From contig NZ_WBWA01000008.1 of the NCBI RefSeq assembly GCF_008932295.1, forward strand, positions 124,001 through 188,000: a stretch of DNA of 64,000 bases. Reading direction: 5' to 3'. The notes under the pieces are model-generated. The model was not told the DNA's origin, searched no databases, and saw nothing but the letters and a program-made list of their open reading frames with translations. Positions 34,198 through 42,816 of the stretch are shown here, in pieces (the stretch's first letter is position 1; each line of letters opens with the position of its first letter). Source of the stretch: Brucella tritici (GTDB lineage Bacteria; Pseudomonadota; Alphaproteobacteria; Rhizobiales; Rhizobiaceae). The translations under genes were made by a program, and so were the position numbers.

Positions 34198-34280
34198 CCG
34201 AAAACTGTGAAATGGTTTTCGGACAAGATGCGCGTAAAAACCAAAGCCAGAGCGTTTCCAATGATTCAGGAAATGCCCTA
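34198..34280. repeat. REP-like element inside the urease operon (ureA-ureB gap)
   Basis: In reverse orientation this is the same type as the element at 41621-41766: TAGGGCATTTCCTG, ATTG-GAAACGCTCT, GTTTTTACGC and a CCGAAAAC/GTTTTCGG stem (34198-34222). The ureA stop TAG (34280-34278) is the first triplet of the element. It could adjust the ratio of ureA to ureBC message. Confidence 0.75.
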
Positions 34281-34580
34281 CGGAATGGGGTTGTGAACGG
34301 TCACAAGCTTGGTGCCGTCCGGAAAGGTGGCTTCCACCTGAATGTCGTGGATCATTTCAGGCACGCCCTCCATCACCTCGTCACGGGTGAGAAGCGTGGC
34401 TCCATAAGACATGAGTTCTGCAACCGTCTTGCCGTCGCGTGCTCCCTCCAGAATTTCGGCGGAGATATAAGCCACGACTTCCGGGTAGTTCAGTTTCAGC
34501 CCTCGGGCCTTGCGTCGCTCCGCAACCAGTGCTGCGGTGAAAATCAGAAGCTTGTCCTTTTCACGTGGCAATAGTTCCAT
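34278..34580 (-). CDS. ureA: Urease subunit gamma
   Basis: A 100-residue subunit with all landmark motifs: [55 protein letters not shown] and the C-terminal [32 protein letters not shown]. Separate gamma and beta subunits are the usual proteobacterial form. It is 23 bp downstream of ureD. Confidence 0.98.
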   Translation of the reverse strand: MELLPREKDKLLIFTAALVAERRKARGLKLNYPEVVAYISAEILEGARDGKTVAELMSYGATLLTRDEVMEGVPEMIHDIQVEATFPDGTKLVTVHNPIP

Positions 34581-34603
34581 TTTTAGGCCCTCTCCAAAGT
34601 GAG

Positions 34604-35428
34604 TTATGTTGACCAGATGCGTGGCGCAGCAGCCGGTTTCCCCAGTCCGGTTTCGCGCAGAACTTCCCAGGCTTTTCGAAACAATGTCTTGGCTTCCGAC
34701 ATGCGCCCGCCGAGGTAGCGGCAGACGATTACCCGCTCGAGCCGCGACACCGAGAACAGATTTCTGGCTGCATCGCCGACCGCTTCGCGAATAGCATGAA
34801 GCGCGCTTTCATCTGCCGGACCGGCATAAACCATCGTCGCGACAATCGGTTTTGCGCAGAAGGCAAAAGCGGCATTCATCGCCGGATCGGCGCCATAAAG
34901 GCGGAACTGCTCGAACCAGATCGGCTTTCCGTCCCTGAGTATTTCGACCCTTTGACGAACTTCTCCCTTGTCGAAACTTTCCTGGCAGGCCGGCCGTCCA
35001 AGACTGATAATGTCCCAGCCCAGATAGACCGCATCTCCACTCAGGAATACTTTCGTGCTTATGGAAGCCTTTGCGCCATCAAATACGATTGTTTCCTGCG
35101 GGAGATATTCGCATATGCCGCCCTCGCCCACCTCGATCCTGGTCGTTTGGCTGCTACGGCCCCGCTCGCTGCGATAGAATTTGGTGGCACCCGGCGTCGT
35201 CAGGACTGCCTTGGCGCCGCGCCCCAAAAAGCAAGAAATATCAAGAACATCTTCACCAGCAACACCGCCCGGTGGATGAAGAAGATAGACATGCGCGCTG
35301 CCGTCTTTTTCAGGATAAAAGGGTTGTTGCACTGCAAGCGGCCCTACGTGGCGTCGCCGCATGAGCCGCGTCACTTCACGATTATGCTCGAACTGCAGTT
35401 CAAGCTCGGCATGCCAACCCGCACTCAT
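34604..35428 (-). CDS. ureD: Urease accessory protein UreD
   Basis: A 274-residue scaffold protein for nickel insertion, from ATG 35428 with AAAGGTGG upstream; a longer frame to 35551 adds residues not typical of the family. Motifs include [46 protein letters not shown] and [21 protein letters not shown]. First gene of the ureDABC-transporter operon. The upstream 215 bp (35429-35645) hold no gene and should contain the promoter. Confidence 0.96.
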   Translation of the reverse strand: MSAGWHAELELQFEHNREVTRLMRRRHVGPLAVQQPFYPEKDGSAHVYLLHPPGGVAGEDVLDISCFLGRGAKAVLTTPGATKFYRSERGRSSQTTRIEVGEGGICEYLPQETIVFDGAKASISTKVFLSGDAVYLGWDIISLGRPACQESFDKGEVRQRVEILRDGKPIWFEQFRLYGADPAMNAAFAFCAKPIVATMVYAGPADESALHAIREAVGDAARNLFSVSRLERVIVCRYLGGRMSEAKTLFRKAWEVLRETGLGKPAAAPRIWST

Positions 35429-35645
35429 TAGCGATTGCCACCTTTGCGTTCTCTGAGAACTACGATGCGTTATCGATACCGAACAATAAAACCAAGGCAG
35501 GATGAAATATTCAGACAGACTAACTCGGCAAATCAACATAGACAAGTTCAAATAGAGACTTGGCTAATGTTCCCTTCACCTTGTTTCGATGCCAAGCCGG
35601 GAAAGAAGCTTATGCCGGTTATCCCCGACGGTTCATTGCGAAAGA

Positions 35646-35812
35646 CTAGCGGATTGAATTTGACGTTTGATACCCGCCCGATATCAATCCCGTTTCTAAC
35701 GTCAAATTCGAAAAATCCACTAGATTCATAAAGTTGCTAGTGGTCTTTTTGCTTCCGACATTTGCTCGGCGCTCATATCCGGAGGATGCAAATGTCGGAA
35801 TCAGACCACTAG
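35646..35812. repeat. Bru-RS-like composite palindromic element B (two hairpins, 167 bp)
   Basis: The first hairpin (35646-35723) starts CTAGCGGATTGAATTTGACG and ends CGTCAAATTCGAAAAATCCACTAG-like sequence; the second (35737-35812) runs from CTAGTGGTC to GACCACTAG and contains GCTTCCGACATTTGC/GCAAATGTCGGAATC arms. It ends directly at the TAA stop (35815-35813) of the following minus-strand gene. Element C is nearly identical. Confidence 0.85.
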
Positions 35813-36943
35813 TTAGCGCGAACTCAACCGGTCGATTACACGGGCTGGAAGATGAAGAGCCAGTGACGCCTGCTCGAACGTACCCTGCCCAGCAGCCAGG
35901 AAAGTATCGTCCATGCCTGCATATTCGTCTGTAATAAGCCTACGAAGCAAATGACCTGAGCCCAGAAACTTGATCAGCGTATTTGAGCTCGCAAACAGAC
36001 TGTGACCGCCGCTGTCGACCTGAGAAATATCAAGAACCTGAATATTCTTGTTCTGCAGGAAGGCGATATCAAATCCGCTGCCTACCCGCGGCGCTCCTCC
36101 GGCCAGCCTGCGCGAAATATCCAGAGCCCGATCGCGCCGGGATACAACAATCGTGAATGGCTGCGGCAGGTAGTCGATATCATCGACCTGCCCGCGGAAA
36201 AGATCGGGATCGAGATCAGGCGCCGCGAGCAATACCCCCTTGATACGTTTCAAAACGTCGGTGCGTTTATCGCCCGAAAGCGTTCGCAAGGCTTCCATGA
36301 CGACGACGGCGCCCATTGAATGGCCGACAATAACGATGCCGTTGGCATTCGTCTGTGCTGCCAGTTCAAGTGTTTCCGCCAGTCCCCTGCGTGCGATGAT
36401 CGCGCTGTCACGGTCGTAGAGATATCGTGTAAATGCAGCGGCAGACGCCCAGGAAAAATGAACCGGCACCGAAGAGACGTCATAATCGTGGACGATCTGG
36501 GCATTACGGAAAAGTCCTTCGGCAAAATTATTGTTATAGCCGTGGACGAAAATGAATATTTCGTGCTTCGCTGCCGGGCGGCTCGCCAAACGTCGGTTCA
36601 GCTCTGCGATCATTGCCTGCCGGTCCCGTAGCGGGACATAGTTTGAGGCCATGAAATTCCTTCGAGGGTCAGGCTTCACCGATGCAGTCTCGACATTTCC
36701 GGGACGGTGCATTTCGGGAATATGCACGTCAATTGTCGAGAAATTCAGCACATGAGACCTGTCGCGCGAATAGGCGATACTTGGATCGTCCACTCTCTCC
36801 CGCACTGTCGCAACCGTAAACGGAACCACCGCATCGGAATGGGCGCGATCAGCCACGTCCATTCCCAGGCCGGTGACAGCCCTGTTGCCGGCGCATCCTG
36901 CTGCAACAAGCAACACAAATGCGATGGTGAAAATCTGCTTCAA
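35813..36943 (-). CDS. DUF900-type alpha/beta hydrolase lipoprotein
   Basis: A 376-residue envelope lipoprotein (signal ending LLVAAGC) with a DUF900 region followed by an alpha/beta hydrolase fold: IFIFVHGYNNNFAEGLF (oxyanion loop), YLYDRDSAIIARRGLAETLEL, IVIVGHSMGAVVVMEAL (nucleophile Ser in GHSMG), LAAPDLDPDLF (acid) and a late His (GGHSLFAS). The triad is therefore complete and the protein should be active on an ester or lipid, though no substrate is known. It is paralogous to the truncated gene at 1..595. Confidence 0.88.
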   Translation of the reverse strand: MKQIFTIAFVLLVAAGCAGNRAVTGLGMDVADRAHSDAVVPFTVATVRERVDDPSIAYSRDRSHVLNFSTIDVHIPEMHRPGNVETASVKPDPRRNFMASNYVPLRDRQAMIAELNRRLASRPAAKHEIFIFVHGYNNNFAEGLFRNAQIVHDYDVSSVPVHFSWASAAAFTRYLYDRDSAIIARRGLAETLELAAQTNANGIVIVGHSMGAVVVMEALRTLSGDKRTDVLKRIKGVLLAAPDLDPDLFRGQVDDIDYLPQPFTIVVSRRDRALDISRRLAGGAPRVGSGFDIAFLQNKNIQVLDISQVDSGGHSLFASSNTLIKFLGSGHLLRRLITDEYAGMDDTFLAAGQGTFEQASLALHLPARVIDRLSSR

Positions 36944-37026
36944 ATCATGCCCTCGTTCGAGAATCGAGACGTAGCGGCCACGTTGTGGCGATGGTCTCGC
37001 AATGTCGCTTCTCAGGCAACGCCATA

Positions 37027-37551
37027 CTATGAGGTTTTTGGCAATGTTCCTTCGAGCGCCTTCTTGAGACGCTGTTCTTGTTCGAGAGACAAGGATGTCT
37101 TCAAGACCCGTCCCCGCAGATCAGGGAAATCAGCCATAACCCTATCCCATTGGATCTTGCGCAGGAGGACGAACAAGGCCGACGAATTTTCAGGAATCGT
37201 TTCGCCAAGCGACACGATGAATTTGTCATCAATCCCATAATCGGCGAGCGAACCTGACAGCGCCCCGGCGCCTGCCCCGACCGCGCCGCCAAGCGCCATA
37301 CCGGCGAGCGGATTGAGGAAAATAAGCCCTACCAATCCGCCCCAGATCGCACCGGAAAGCAGCCCCGATCCGGCGCCCATGGCGGGCAGATTGTATTTCT
37401 GCTTGAGATGAACCTTGCCCTGTTCATCCCGGACCACAATCACCGCATCCTCCAGATCGACGAGATATTCCTTCTGAAGCTGGTTGAGCTTCAGAAGAAC
37501 AGCATCCGCCTCTCCCACCGTATCAAATCCAATAACAACCAGCTCCGACAC
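37027..37551 (-). CDS. DUF1269 domain protein with glycine-zipper-like membrane segment
   Basis: A 174-residue protein with the DUF1269 pattern MSELVVIGFDTVGEADAVLLKLNQLQKEYLVDLEDAVIVV and a central glycine-rich hydrophobic hairpin (GAGSGLLSGAIWGGLVGLIFLNPLAGMALGGAVGAGAGAL, about residues 59-98). The C-terminal half (DKFIVSLGETIPENSSALFVLL) is soluble and related to the N-terminal ferredoxin-like unit. Function unknown; members are often stress-induced membrane-associated proteins. Confidence 0.8.
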   Translation of the reverse strand: MSELVVIGFDTVGEADAVLLKLNQLQKEYLVDLEDAVIVVRDEQGKVHLKQKYNLPAMGAGSGLLSGAIWGGLVGLIFLNPLAGMALGGAVGAGAGALSGSLADYGIDDKFIVSLGETIPENSSALFVLLRKIQWDRVMADFPDLRGRVLKTSLSLEQEQRLKKALEGTLPKTS

Positions 37552-37599
37552 AGCGGTGCTCCTTTCCTCGAAAAATCCGAAATAAAAACGGCTTGTGGA

Positions 37600-37917
37600 T
37601 CAGCGCCGCCATCTCACCGTGCGAACGTTGGTAATTCTGCCGTCTCGGGCCCGAACGGTAATATCGTAGGTTCTGCGAGACCGATCTCCCCGGTAAAGAA
37701 AGTGACTGCCGCGGCAATCCAGGGCACGAACATTGCGAAAGCCGCGCGATCTCAGCAGCCTGGCGCCATCGGAACAGCGTATCCTGTGGCCGTTGTTGAT
37801 ACGCACACCGACGGTAACCGAATGACTTTGGCTGAAAGCGGGGACCGTCTCTGCAACGGTTCCAATCGTAAAGATGGCAGTGAATGCAAGAATAGCGGCG
37901 ACCGAATGCAGTTTCAT
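37600..37917 (-). CDS. Small secreted basic protein, unknown function
   Basis: A 105-residue protein from ATG 37917 (GAGGGGAA upstream) with a signal peptide (LHSVAAILAFTAIFTIGTVAETVPAFS) and a short, Arg-rich mature domain: VTVGVRINNGHRIRCSDGARLLRSRGFRNVRALDCRGSHFLYRGDRS. Two Cys (in IRCSDG and LDCRGS) could form a disulfide. The RCSDGARLLRSRGFRNVRALDC pattern is seen in small periplasmic proteins of Rhizobiales, but I know no assigned role. Confidence 0.75.
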   Translation of the reverse strand: MKLHSVAAILAFTAIFTIGTVAETVPAFSQSHSVTVGVRINNGHRIRCSDGARLLRSRGFRNVRALDCRGSHFLYRGDRSRRTYDITVRARDGRITNVRTVRWRR

Positions 37918-37971
37918 GTTCCCCTCCAAGTCACAATGAACCACAACCCACAAGCCGAACCGGTTCACCAA

Positions 37972-38215
37972 TCGCTCGAGCGGCGACCCAGGCAGACACC
38001 ACGGCGCAAAAGCGAAACAGTTCGGGAAATGCCATTAAAAAGCGTTTTAAGAGCGCCTCACTTGACACAATCAGGTCAAAAGGCGCACCAGATAACCAAT
38101 GTATCGATGCCGCGCCCCGAACTGGCGCAGCATCACTATCTCATCATTACGAAGCAGCAAATTGGCCTGCTGGCCAAACTGGCTTCGCAAGTGTTTTAGC
38201 CTCTCACAATGCGTT
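37972..38215. other. Intergenic stretch without recognised gene
   Basis: I see no convincing coding region, RNA gene or strong hairpin here. It separates a small secreted protein gene from a palindromic repeat. Confidence 0.5.
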
Positions 38216-38290
38216 CCTGTGGTCTTTTTGATTCCGCCATTTGCTTAGTGCTCATATCAGGGGATGCAAATGTCGGAATCAAACCACTAG
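38216..38290. repeat. Bru-RS-like single hairpin E
   Basis: Matches the second hairpin of elements B and C: TGGTCTTTTTGATTCCG at the left, ATGCAAATGTCGGAATC and CCACTAG at the right. The left-end CTAG has decayed to CCTG. The stop codon of the glycine-zipper lipoprotein gene (38289-38287, TAG) lies in the terminal CTAG. Confidence 0.8.
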
Positions 38291-38571
38291 CGGCAACGCG
38301 CTTCAAAAACGCGACCATGCTGATCGCGATAACGGCAATACTGAACGCCATTGCGGGTCTGGGCAACGCCAACGAGCGTGCCCGCGGCTGCACCGATGGC
38401 TGCACCGGTGAGTGCGCCTCGCGTGTCGCCACCAATGGCAGCCCCGGCAAGCCCGCCAATCGCAGCACCGCCCACACCATAACCGGCTGTTCTTCGCTCA
38501 TCCGTCGTGCACCCGCTGGCGGCGGCGCCGACCACAGCCATCGTCAAGACACTGTACAGGATCATTCTCAT
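38287..38571 (-). CDS. Glycine-zipper (YMGG/17-kDa antigen-like) lipoprotein
   Basis: A 94-residue lipoprotein from ATG 38571 (AAGGA upstream). The signal peptide ends VVGAAASGC, then comes TTDERRTAGYGVGGAAIGGLAGAAIGG and GALTGAAIGAAAGTLVGVAQ, a double glycine-zipper hairpin that inserts in or associates with the outer membrane, and a short C-terminal tail with two Cys (QYCRYRDQHGRVFEARC). These features recall the rickettsial 17-kDa surface antigen family. The stop codon is provided by the adjacent palindromic repeat. Confidence 0.8.
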   Translation of the reverse strand: MRMILYSVLTMAVVGAAASGCTTDERRTAGYGVGGAAIGGLAGAAIGGDTRGALTGAAIGAAAGTLVGVAQTRNGVQYCRYRDQHGRVFEARCR

Positions 38572-38906
38572 AGAAATATCCTTCCCATTTTTTTTATGCC
38601 CTTTGTCCGACATTACATAGGCTGCATATTGAAAGGTCAAGATACTCCCGCGTGCGGCAGAATCTTTTTAAAACCGTTTTCTTCCAAGCTCTCAGATGTC
38701 AAGAAACAGGCATTTCGCCCCTCACCAAACACTCGGAACTACAATTACAAATAGAATTTTCTGTACTTGATATATGTTAACTTCGTCATCATCAACAGTC
38801 GATGGAAATAAATTTTATTGTAAGCCGACAGCAGCTACGATCAGATTGAAAGATAACGGCATTGTTTTTCAAACGTATGCTTCCAGAATTCTGGAAAGGG
38901 AACTGC

Positions 38907-39908
38907 ATGGAATTGCTTAATCCCCTTGTCGACCCTGATACAACATTCATCTCAACAGGCAGATTACCGCCCACTGATCGCGTCATAAAACTCGTAACTG
39001 AAGCGCATGAGCGGTTCGGCAGTGTTGCGCTTGGCAAGAATTCACAAGTATACCCGGCTCTGGCAAACGTGTCCGAAAGCCTGTTCGGCATATGTGTCGT
39101 CAGCGTAGACGGTCATATATTTGCCGTAGGCGATGCCGATCATGAATTCACCATTATGAGCGTTTCCAAGCCATTCATTTTTGCGCTCATCTGCGATCTG
39201 ATCGGCGCAACGGGTGCCCGTGAGCGGTTGGGCGTGAATGCGACGGGCTATGCCTTCAATTCGCTTGCGGGCATCGAACGCGACAAGGATGGGCGCACCA
39301 ATCCAATGGTCAATGCCGGGGCCATTGCAACTACAGGTCTGGTACCGGGCAAGACCGAAGACGAGAAATGGCGGTTCATTCAGGAAGGCTTGTCTCGTTT
39401 TGCCGGGCGCGATCTTTCCGTCAATGAAGAGGTCTATGTTTCAGCTTCGGAAACGAATTTCCGCAACCGCAGCATTGCATGGATGCTGGAGAGCACGGGA
39501 CGCATCTACAGCGATCCCGTCGAGGCCGTAGAGCTCTACACGCGGCAATGTTCGCTGAACGTGAGCGCCAGAGATCTCGCAGTTATGGGCGCGACATTGG
39601 CGCATGGCGGTGTCAATCCGCTGACAAAAGAACAGGTCGTCAAGCCTGATGTCTGCCACTACGCCCTCGCAGTGATGCTCACTGCCGGACTTTATGAAAC
39701 GTCCGGAGACTGGCTCTACGAGATCGGGCTGCCCGGTAAAAGCGGCATCGGCGGCGGCATTGTCACTGTGTCGCCCGGCAAAGGCGCTCTTGGTACATTC
39801 GCCCCGCCGCTCGATGAAGCCGGAAACAGCGTCAGGGGACAACTGACCGCGCAATTTCTGTCACAACGGCTTGGGCTCGATCTGCTCATGTCGTCACCTG
39901 CAAACTAG
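38907..39908 (+). CDS. glsA: Glutaminase (serine-lysine type)
   Basis: A 333-residue enzyme converting glutamine to glutamate and ammonia, of the beta-lactamase-like GlsA family. The catalytic SVSK (residues 85-88, in FTIMSVSKPFIFALICD), the TNPMVNAGAIATTGLV segment and the KSGIGGGIVTVSPG loop are all conserved. ATG 38907 is preceded by GGAAAGGGA; the frame extends to 38862 without support. Ammonia release by such enzymes helps acid survival in enteric bacteria and Brucella. The 335 bp before it (38572-38906) are AT-rich and contain its promoter but no gene. Confidence 0.95.
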   Translation: MELLNPLVDPDTTFISTGRLPPTDRVIKLVTEAHERFGSVALGKNSQVYPALANVSESLFGICVVSVDGHIFAVGDADHEFTIMSVSKPFIFALICDLIGATGARERLGVNATGYAFNSLAGIERDKDGRTNPMVNAGAIATTGLVPGKTEDEKWRFIQEGLSRFAGRDLSVNEEVYVSASETNFRNRSIAWMLESTGRIYSDPVEAVELYTRQCSLNVSARDLAVMGATLAHGGVNPLTKEQVVKPDVCHYALAVMLTAGLYETSGDWLYEIGLPGKSGIGGGIVTVSPGKGALGTFAPPLDEAGNSVRGQLTAQFLSQRLGLDLLMSSPAN

Positions 39909-39958
39909 AACCGGACTGAACACATTGATCTGACTCATTGCGAGAAGGGATATCGGCA

Positions 39959-41572
39959 ATGGCAGTTTCTACACCCGCTTCACATTCCGAAGAACGCAGT
40001 TCGTGGATTCCGATGGTAGCCATCGCTTTCGGTCAGGCCATCATGTCTTTCAATGTCGCTTCCCTGCCGGTCGCACTGGGCGGCATGGTCGAAAGTTTCG
40101 GCGTTGCGCCAACGGTCGTGGCTACGGGCATCGTGGCCTATTCGATGATCGTCGCAGGCTTCGTGATGCTTGGCGCCAAACTTGTGCAACGTTTCGGTGC
40201 CTTGCAAGTCTTCCGACTGGCCGTCATCGTGTTCGGCCTTGCACAGATTCTGATGACATTCAGCCCCAATGCAACCGCCATGATTACAGCGCAAGCCCTG
40301 TGCGGCGCCGCAGGTGCCGTCATCGTTCCTGCACTCGTCGCCCTGATTGCGGAAAATTACCATGGCAATCAACAGGCAACTGCGCTCGGCGCATTGGGCT
40401 CCGCGCGGGCTGGTGCCGGTGTTTTGGCGTTCCTTATCGGTGGCGTGCTTGGAACCTATATTGGCTGGCGGCCCGTTTTCGGTATCCTCATTGCGGTATG
40501 CGCGCTGGTCCTCGTTCTCAGCTTTCGGCTGAAGCCGGATCGGGGACGACCGGACGTAAAAATCGATATGGTCGGAGTTGCGCTTGCTGCGGCAGCCATC
40601 ATCTCCATCAGCTTCGGGTTCAACAATCTGAACGGCTGGGGGCTCATGCTTGCGCGCTCGACAGCTCCCTTCAATGTTCTGGGCCTCTCCCCTGCACCGA
40701 TCCTCATCGTCCTCGGCATTGTATTGGGACAGGCTTTTTTTCTTTGGACGCGCCGCCGCGAAGCCAACAACAAGACGCCTTTGCTGCCGCTGCAGGTTCT
40801 GGATTCACCGCAGGAACGCGCTGCGGTGTTTGCCATGTTTGCGGTCGTGGCACTGGAAGCTGCATTGAATTTCTCGGTTCCGCTTTATATCCAGATCGTC
40901 CAGGGACGCTCGCCGCTTGCAACTGCGGTCGCCATGCTTCCATTCAACCTGACGGTCTTTTTCGCCGCCATGCTGATCGTACGGACCTATGGGAAACTCA
41001 CACCACGGCAGATCGGCCGTTTCGAGTTCGGGCTATGCGCCGTGGCTCTTATCTGGCTAGCCTTCGTCGTCCGCAATGACTGGAGTTCAGTTCCGGTTCT
41101 TTTCGGCCTGATCCTGTTCGGTATCGGACAAGGTTCACTGGTTACGCTTTTGTTCAACGTGCTGGTTACGGCATCGCCGAAGGAACTTGCCGGAGACGTC
41201 GGCTCCTTGCGCGGAACCACCAACAATCTTGCCGCCGCTGTGGGTACTGCCGTTGCTGGAGCCTTGCTCGTCGGCCTGCTCAGCAGCGCGGTCATGCGAC
41301 AACTGGCTCAGAACCCAACCTTGCCGATAGAGATACAATCGAAAGTCAATCTCGACAGCATTACGTTTGTCAGCAACGATCAATTGGAAAGCGTCATCAA
41401 CGCCACGTCTGCAACGCCGGAGCAAAAAGCCGAAGCATTGCGGATCAATACGGAGTCTCGCCTGCTCGCCCTTAAAATCGGCTTTCTCATCATGGCGGGT
41501 CTCGCTCTCGTATCGATCCTTCCGGCCAGCCGATTGCCAAATTATCGGCCCGGGGAAATCCCGGAGCCATAG
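39959..41572 (+). CDS. MFS transporter, DHA2-like drug efflux family
   Basis: A 537-residue major facilitator protein with 14 predicted helices. Typical parts are MVAIAFGQAIMSFNVASLPVAL (helix 1), MIVAGFVMLGAKLVQRFGALQVFRLAV (with motif A-like loop), GAAGAVIVPALVALIAENYHGNQQATALGALGSARAGAGVLAFLIGGVLG (motif C) and RGTTNNLAAAVGTAVAGALLVG. An extra periplasmic loop lies near residues 445-495. It probably exports small toxic compounds. Located 50 bp after glsA and possibly co-transcribed with it. Confidence 0.88.
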   Translation: MAVSTPASHSEERSSWIPMVAIAFGQAIMSFNVASLPVALGGMVESFGVAPTVVATGIVAYSMIVAGFVMLGAKLVQRFGALQVFRLAVIVFGLAQILMTFSPNATAMITAQALCGAAGAVIVPALVALIAENYHGNQQATALGALGSARAGAGVLAFLIGGVLGTYIGWRPVFGILIAVCALVLVLSFRLKPDRGRPDVKIDMVGVALAAAAIISISFGFNNLNGWGLMLARSTAPFNVLGLSPAPILIVLGIVLGQAFFLWTRRREANNKTPLLPLQVLDSPQERAAVFAMFAVVALEAALNFSVPLYIQIVQGRSPLATAVAMLPFNLTVFFAAMLIVRTYGKLTPRQIGRFEFGLCAVALIWLAFVVRNDWSSVPVLFGLILFGIGQGSLVTLLFNVLVTASPKELAGDVGSLRGTTNNLAAAVGTAVAGALLVGLLSSAVMRQLAQNPTLPIEIQSKVNLDSITFVSNDQLESVINATSATPEQKAEALRINTESRLLALKIGFLIMAGLALVSILPASRLPNYRPGEIPEP

Positions 41573-41620
41573 AAGCAGGCGGAGCTGCTCTATCCGGGGC
41601 TTTTAACCCACGCAATTCAA

Positions 41621-41766
41621 CTAGAGCATTTCCTGTTTTGATTGAACCATTGCAAATGCTCTATCTGTTTGTTTTTACGCATGTCTTTATCCCGAAACCG
41701 GTTTCCACTTTCGGGAGACATGCCCTAGAGCTGTTCCAATTAAAGCGCAGTCGCTGGAACAGCTCT
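41621..41766. repeat. REP-like composite element with three hairpins
   Basis: TAGAGCATTT (41622-41631) pairs with AAATGCTCTA (41654-41663). GCATGTC plus CCCGAAA (41679-41697) pair with TTTCGGG plus GACATGC (41709-41723). AGAGCTGTTCCA (41727-41738) pairs with TGGAACAGCTCT (41755-41766). The stop codon of the following minus-strand permease (41767-41765) is inside the last arm. Related copies occur at 32131-32161 and 34198-34280. Confidence 0.8.
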
Positions 41767-42784
41767 ATTGTTCGCGGGAAAAGCCGAATATCTCAGCGAA
41801 CCAGCTTGTTGCGGAATATTGCGCGCAGAAAGTCAGGGCAACGATCGTGATCGGAACGCCGATAAAGGCTCCGAAGACACCCCAGAGCGAGCCCCAGGCG
41901 AACACGGAAAAGAGCGTCGCAAACGGCGACAGGGAAATTGTCTTTCCTGTCAATCGAGGCTCTATCACGCTTCCGATGACGGACTGTATGATGTTCAGAC
42001 CCACAAAGACTGCGAGTACCCATTGCCAGCTGGCAAAGTGCGTGAAGGCGAACGCGGTAATGAAAAGCGTAGCGATCAGCGGCCCGAGGAAAGGAATGAA
42101 GTTCAGGATGAACGCGACAAATCCCCAGGTTTCGGCAAATGGCAAGCCGATCAAACGGGTCAGAAGCCAAACAAGTGAGCCGGTCGCAAGGCTCATCAGG
42201 GCCCTGAGCAGCATGTAGAACCGGATTTTTGCGGCGGCTGACTGGCTGGCGCGCAGGAATGAATTCGCAGCCTCCTGATTTTTCAACTGCTTGATCCGCG
42301 CGCGAAACTCGTCCGTTTCGGCAAGCCCCAACAGAACATAGACCAGCGCCACGAGCCAGAAACTGAATGTATTGTTGAGGCGGCTTCCTATCGATTGGAG
42401 CGTCCGCAAAGTCCAGCTTACGCTGAAATTCTCCGACCACAGAACTGATGCCGCGATGCCATGCCCGTCAAGCCACGTTGTGAGCTGCTCATAGAGGAGC
42501 TGATACCGAACTGCGTCGATCAATATGCGGCGGCCAACCTGTCCGACTGTCCATGCGATCAGCCATCCAAAACCGAGCAGAAGGAAAACCACCAGAAGAA
42601 AAGTGACCACCAATGCCAGGTAGCGCGACATGAACGACGAAAGCCCGTGCTGAACCGGCCAGACGAGCATAATGATAAACAATGCAAAAACGACTGGTGC
42701 AAATACCGCGCCACCGTAATGGAGCAATGCAATCAGGACGCATCCCGCGATCAAGATCAGTGTTGCATTGCCAGCCTTCAGCAT
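41765..42784 (-). CDS. AI-2E family transporter (PerM-like permease)
   Basis: A 339-residue membrane protein with about eight helices in the AI-2 exporter/PerM pattern: YGGAVFAPVVFALFIIMLVWPVQHGLSS near the N-terminus, a long central soluble part (residues 90-190) and the conserved LNFIPFLGPLIATLFITAF, NIIQSVIGSVIEPRLTGKTISLSPFATLFSVFAWGSLWGVFGAFIGVPI. Some members are Na+/H+ antiporters or AI-2 exporters; which applies here is unknown. Confidence 0.88.
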   Translation of the reverse strand: MLKAGNATLILIAGCVLIALLHYGGAVFAPVVFALFIIMLVWPVQHGLSSFMSRYLALVVTFLLVVFLLLGFGWLIAWTVGQVGRRILIDAVRYQLLYEQLTTWLDGHGIAASVLWSENFSVSWTLRTLQSIGSRLNNTFSFWLVALVYVLLGLAETDEFRARIKQLKNQEAANSFLRASQSAAAKIRFYMLLRALMSLATGSLVWLLTRLIGLPFAETWGFVAFILNFIPFLGPLIATLFITAFAFTHFASWQWVLAVFVGLNIIQSVIGSVIEPRLTGKTISLSPFATLFSVFAWGSLWGVFGAFIGVPITIVALTFCAQYSATSWFAEIFGFSREQ

Positions 42785-42816
42785 GAAAAATCCCCGTCCC
42801 CACGCATGAAATCAAC

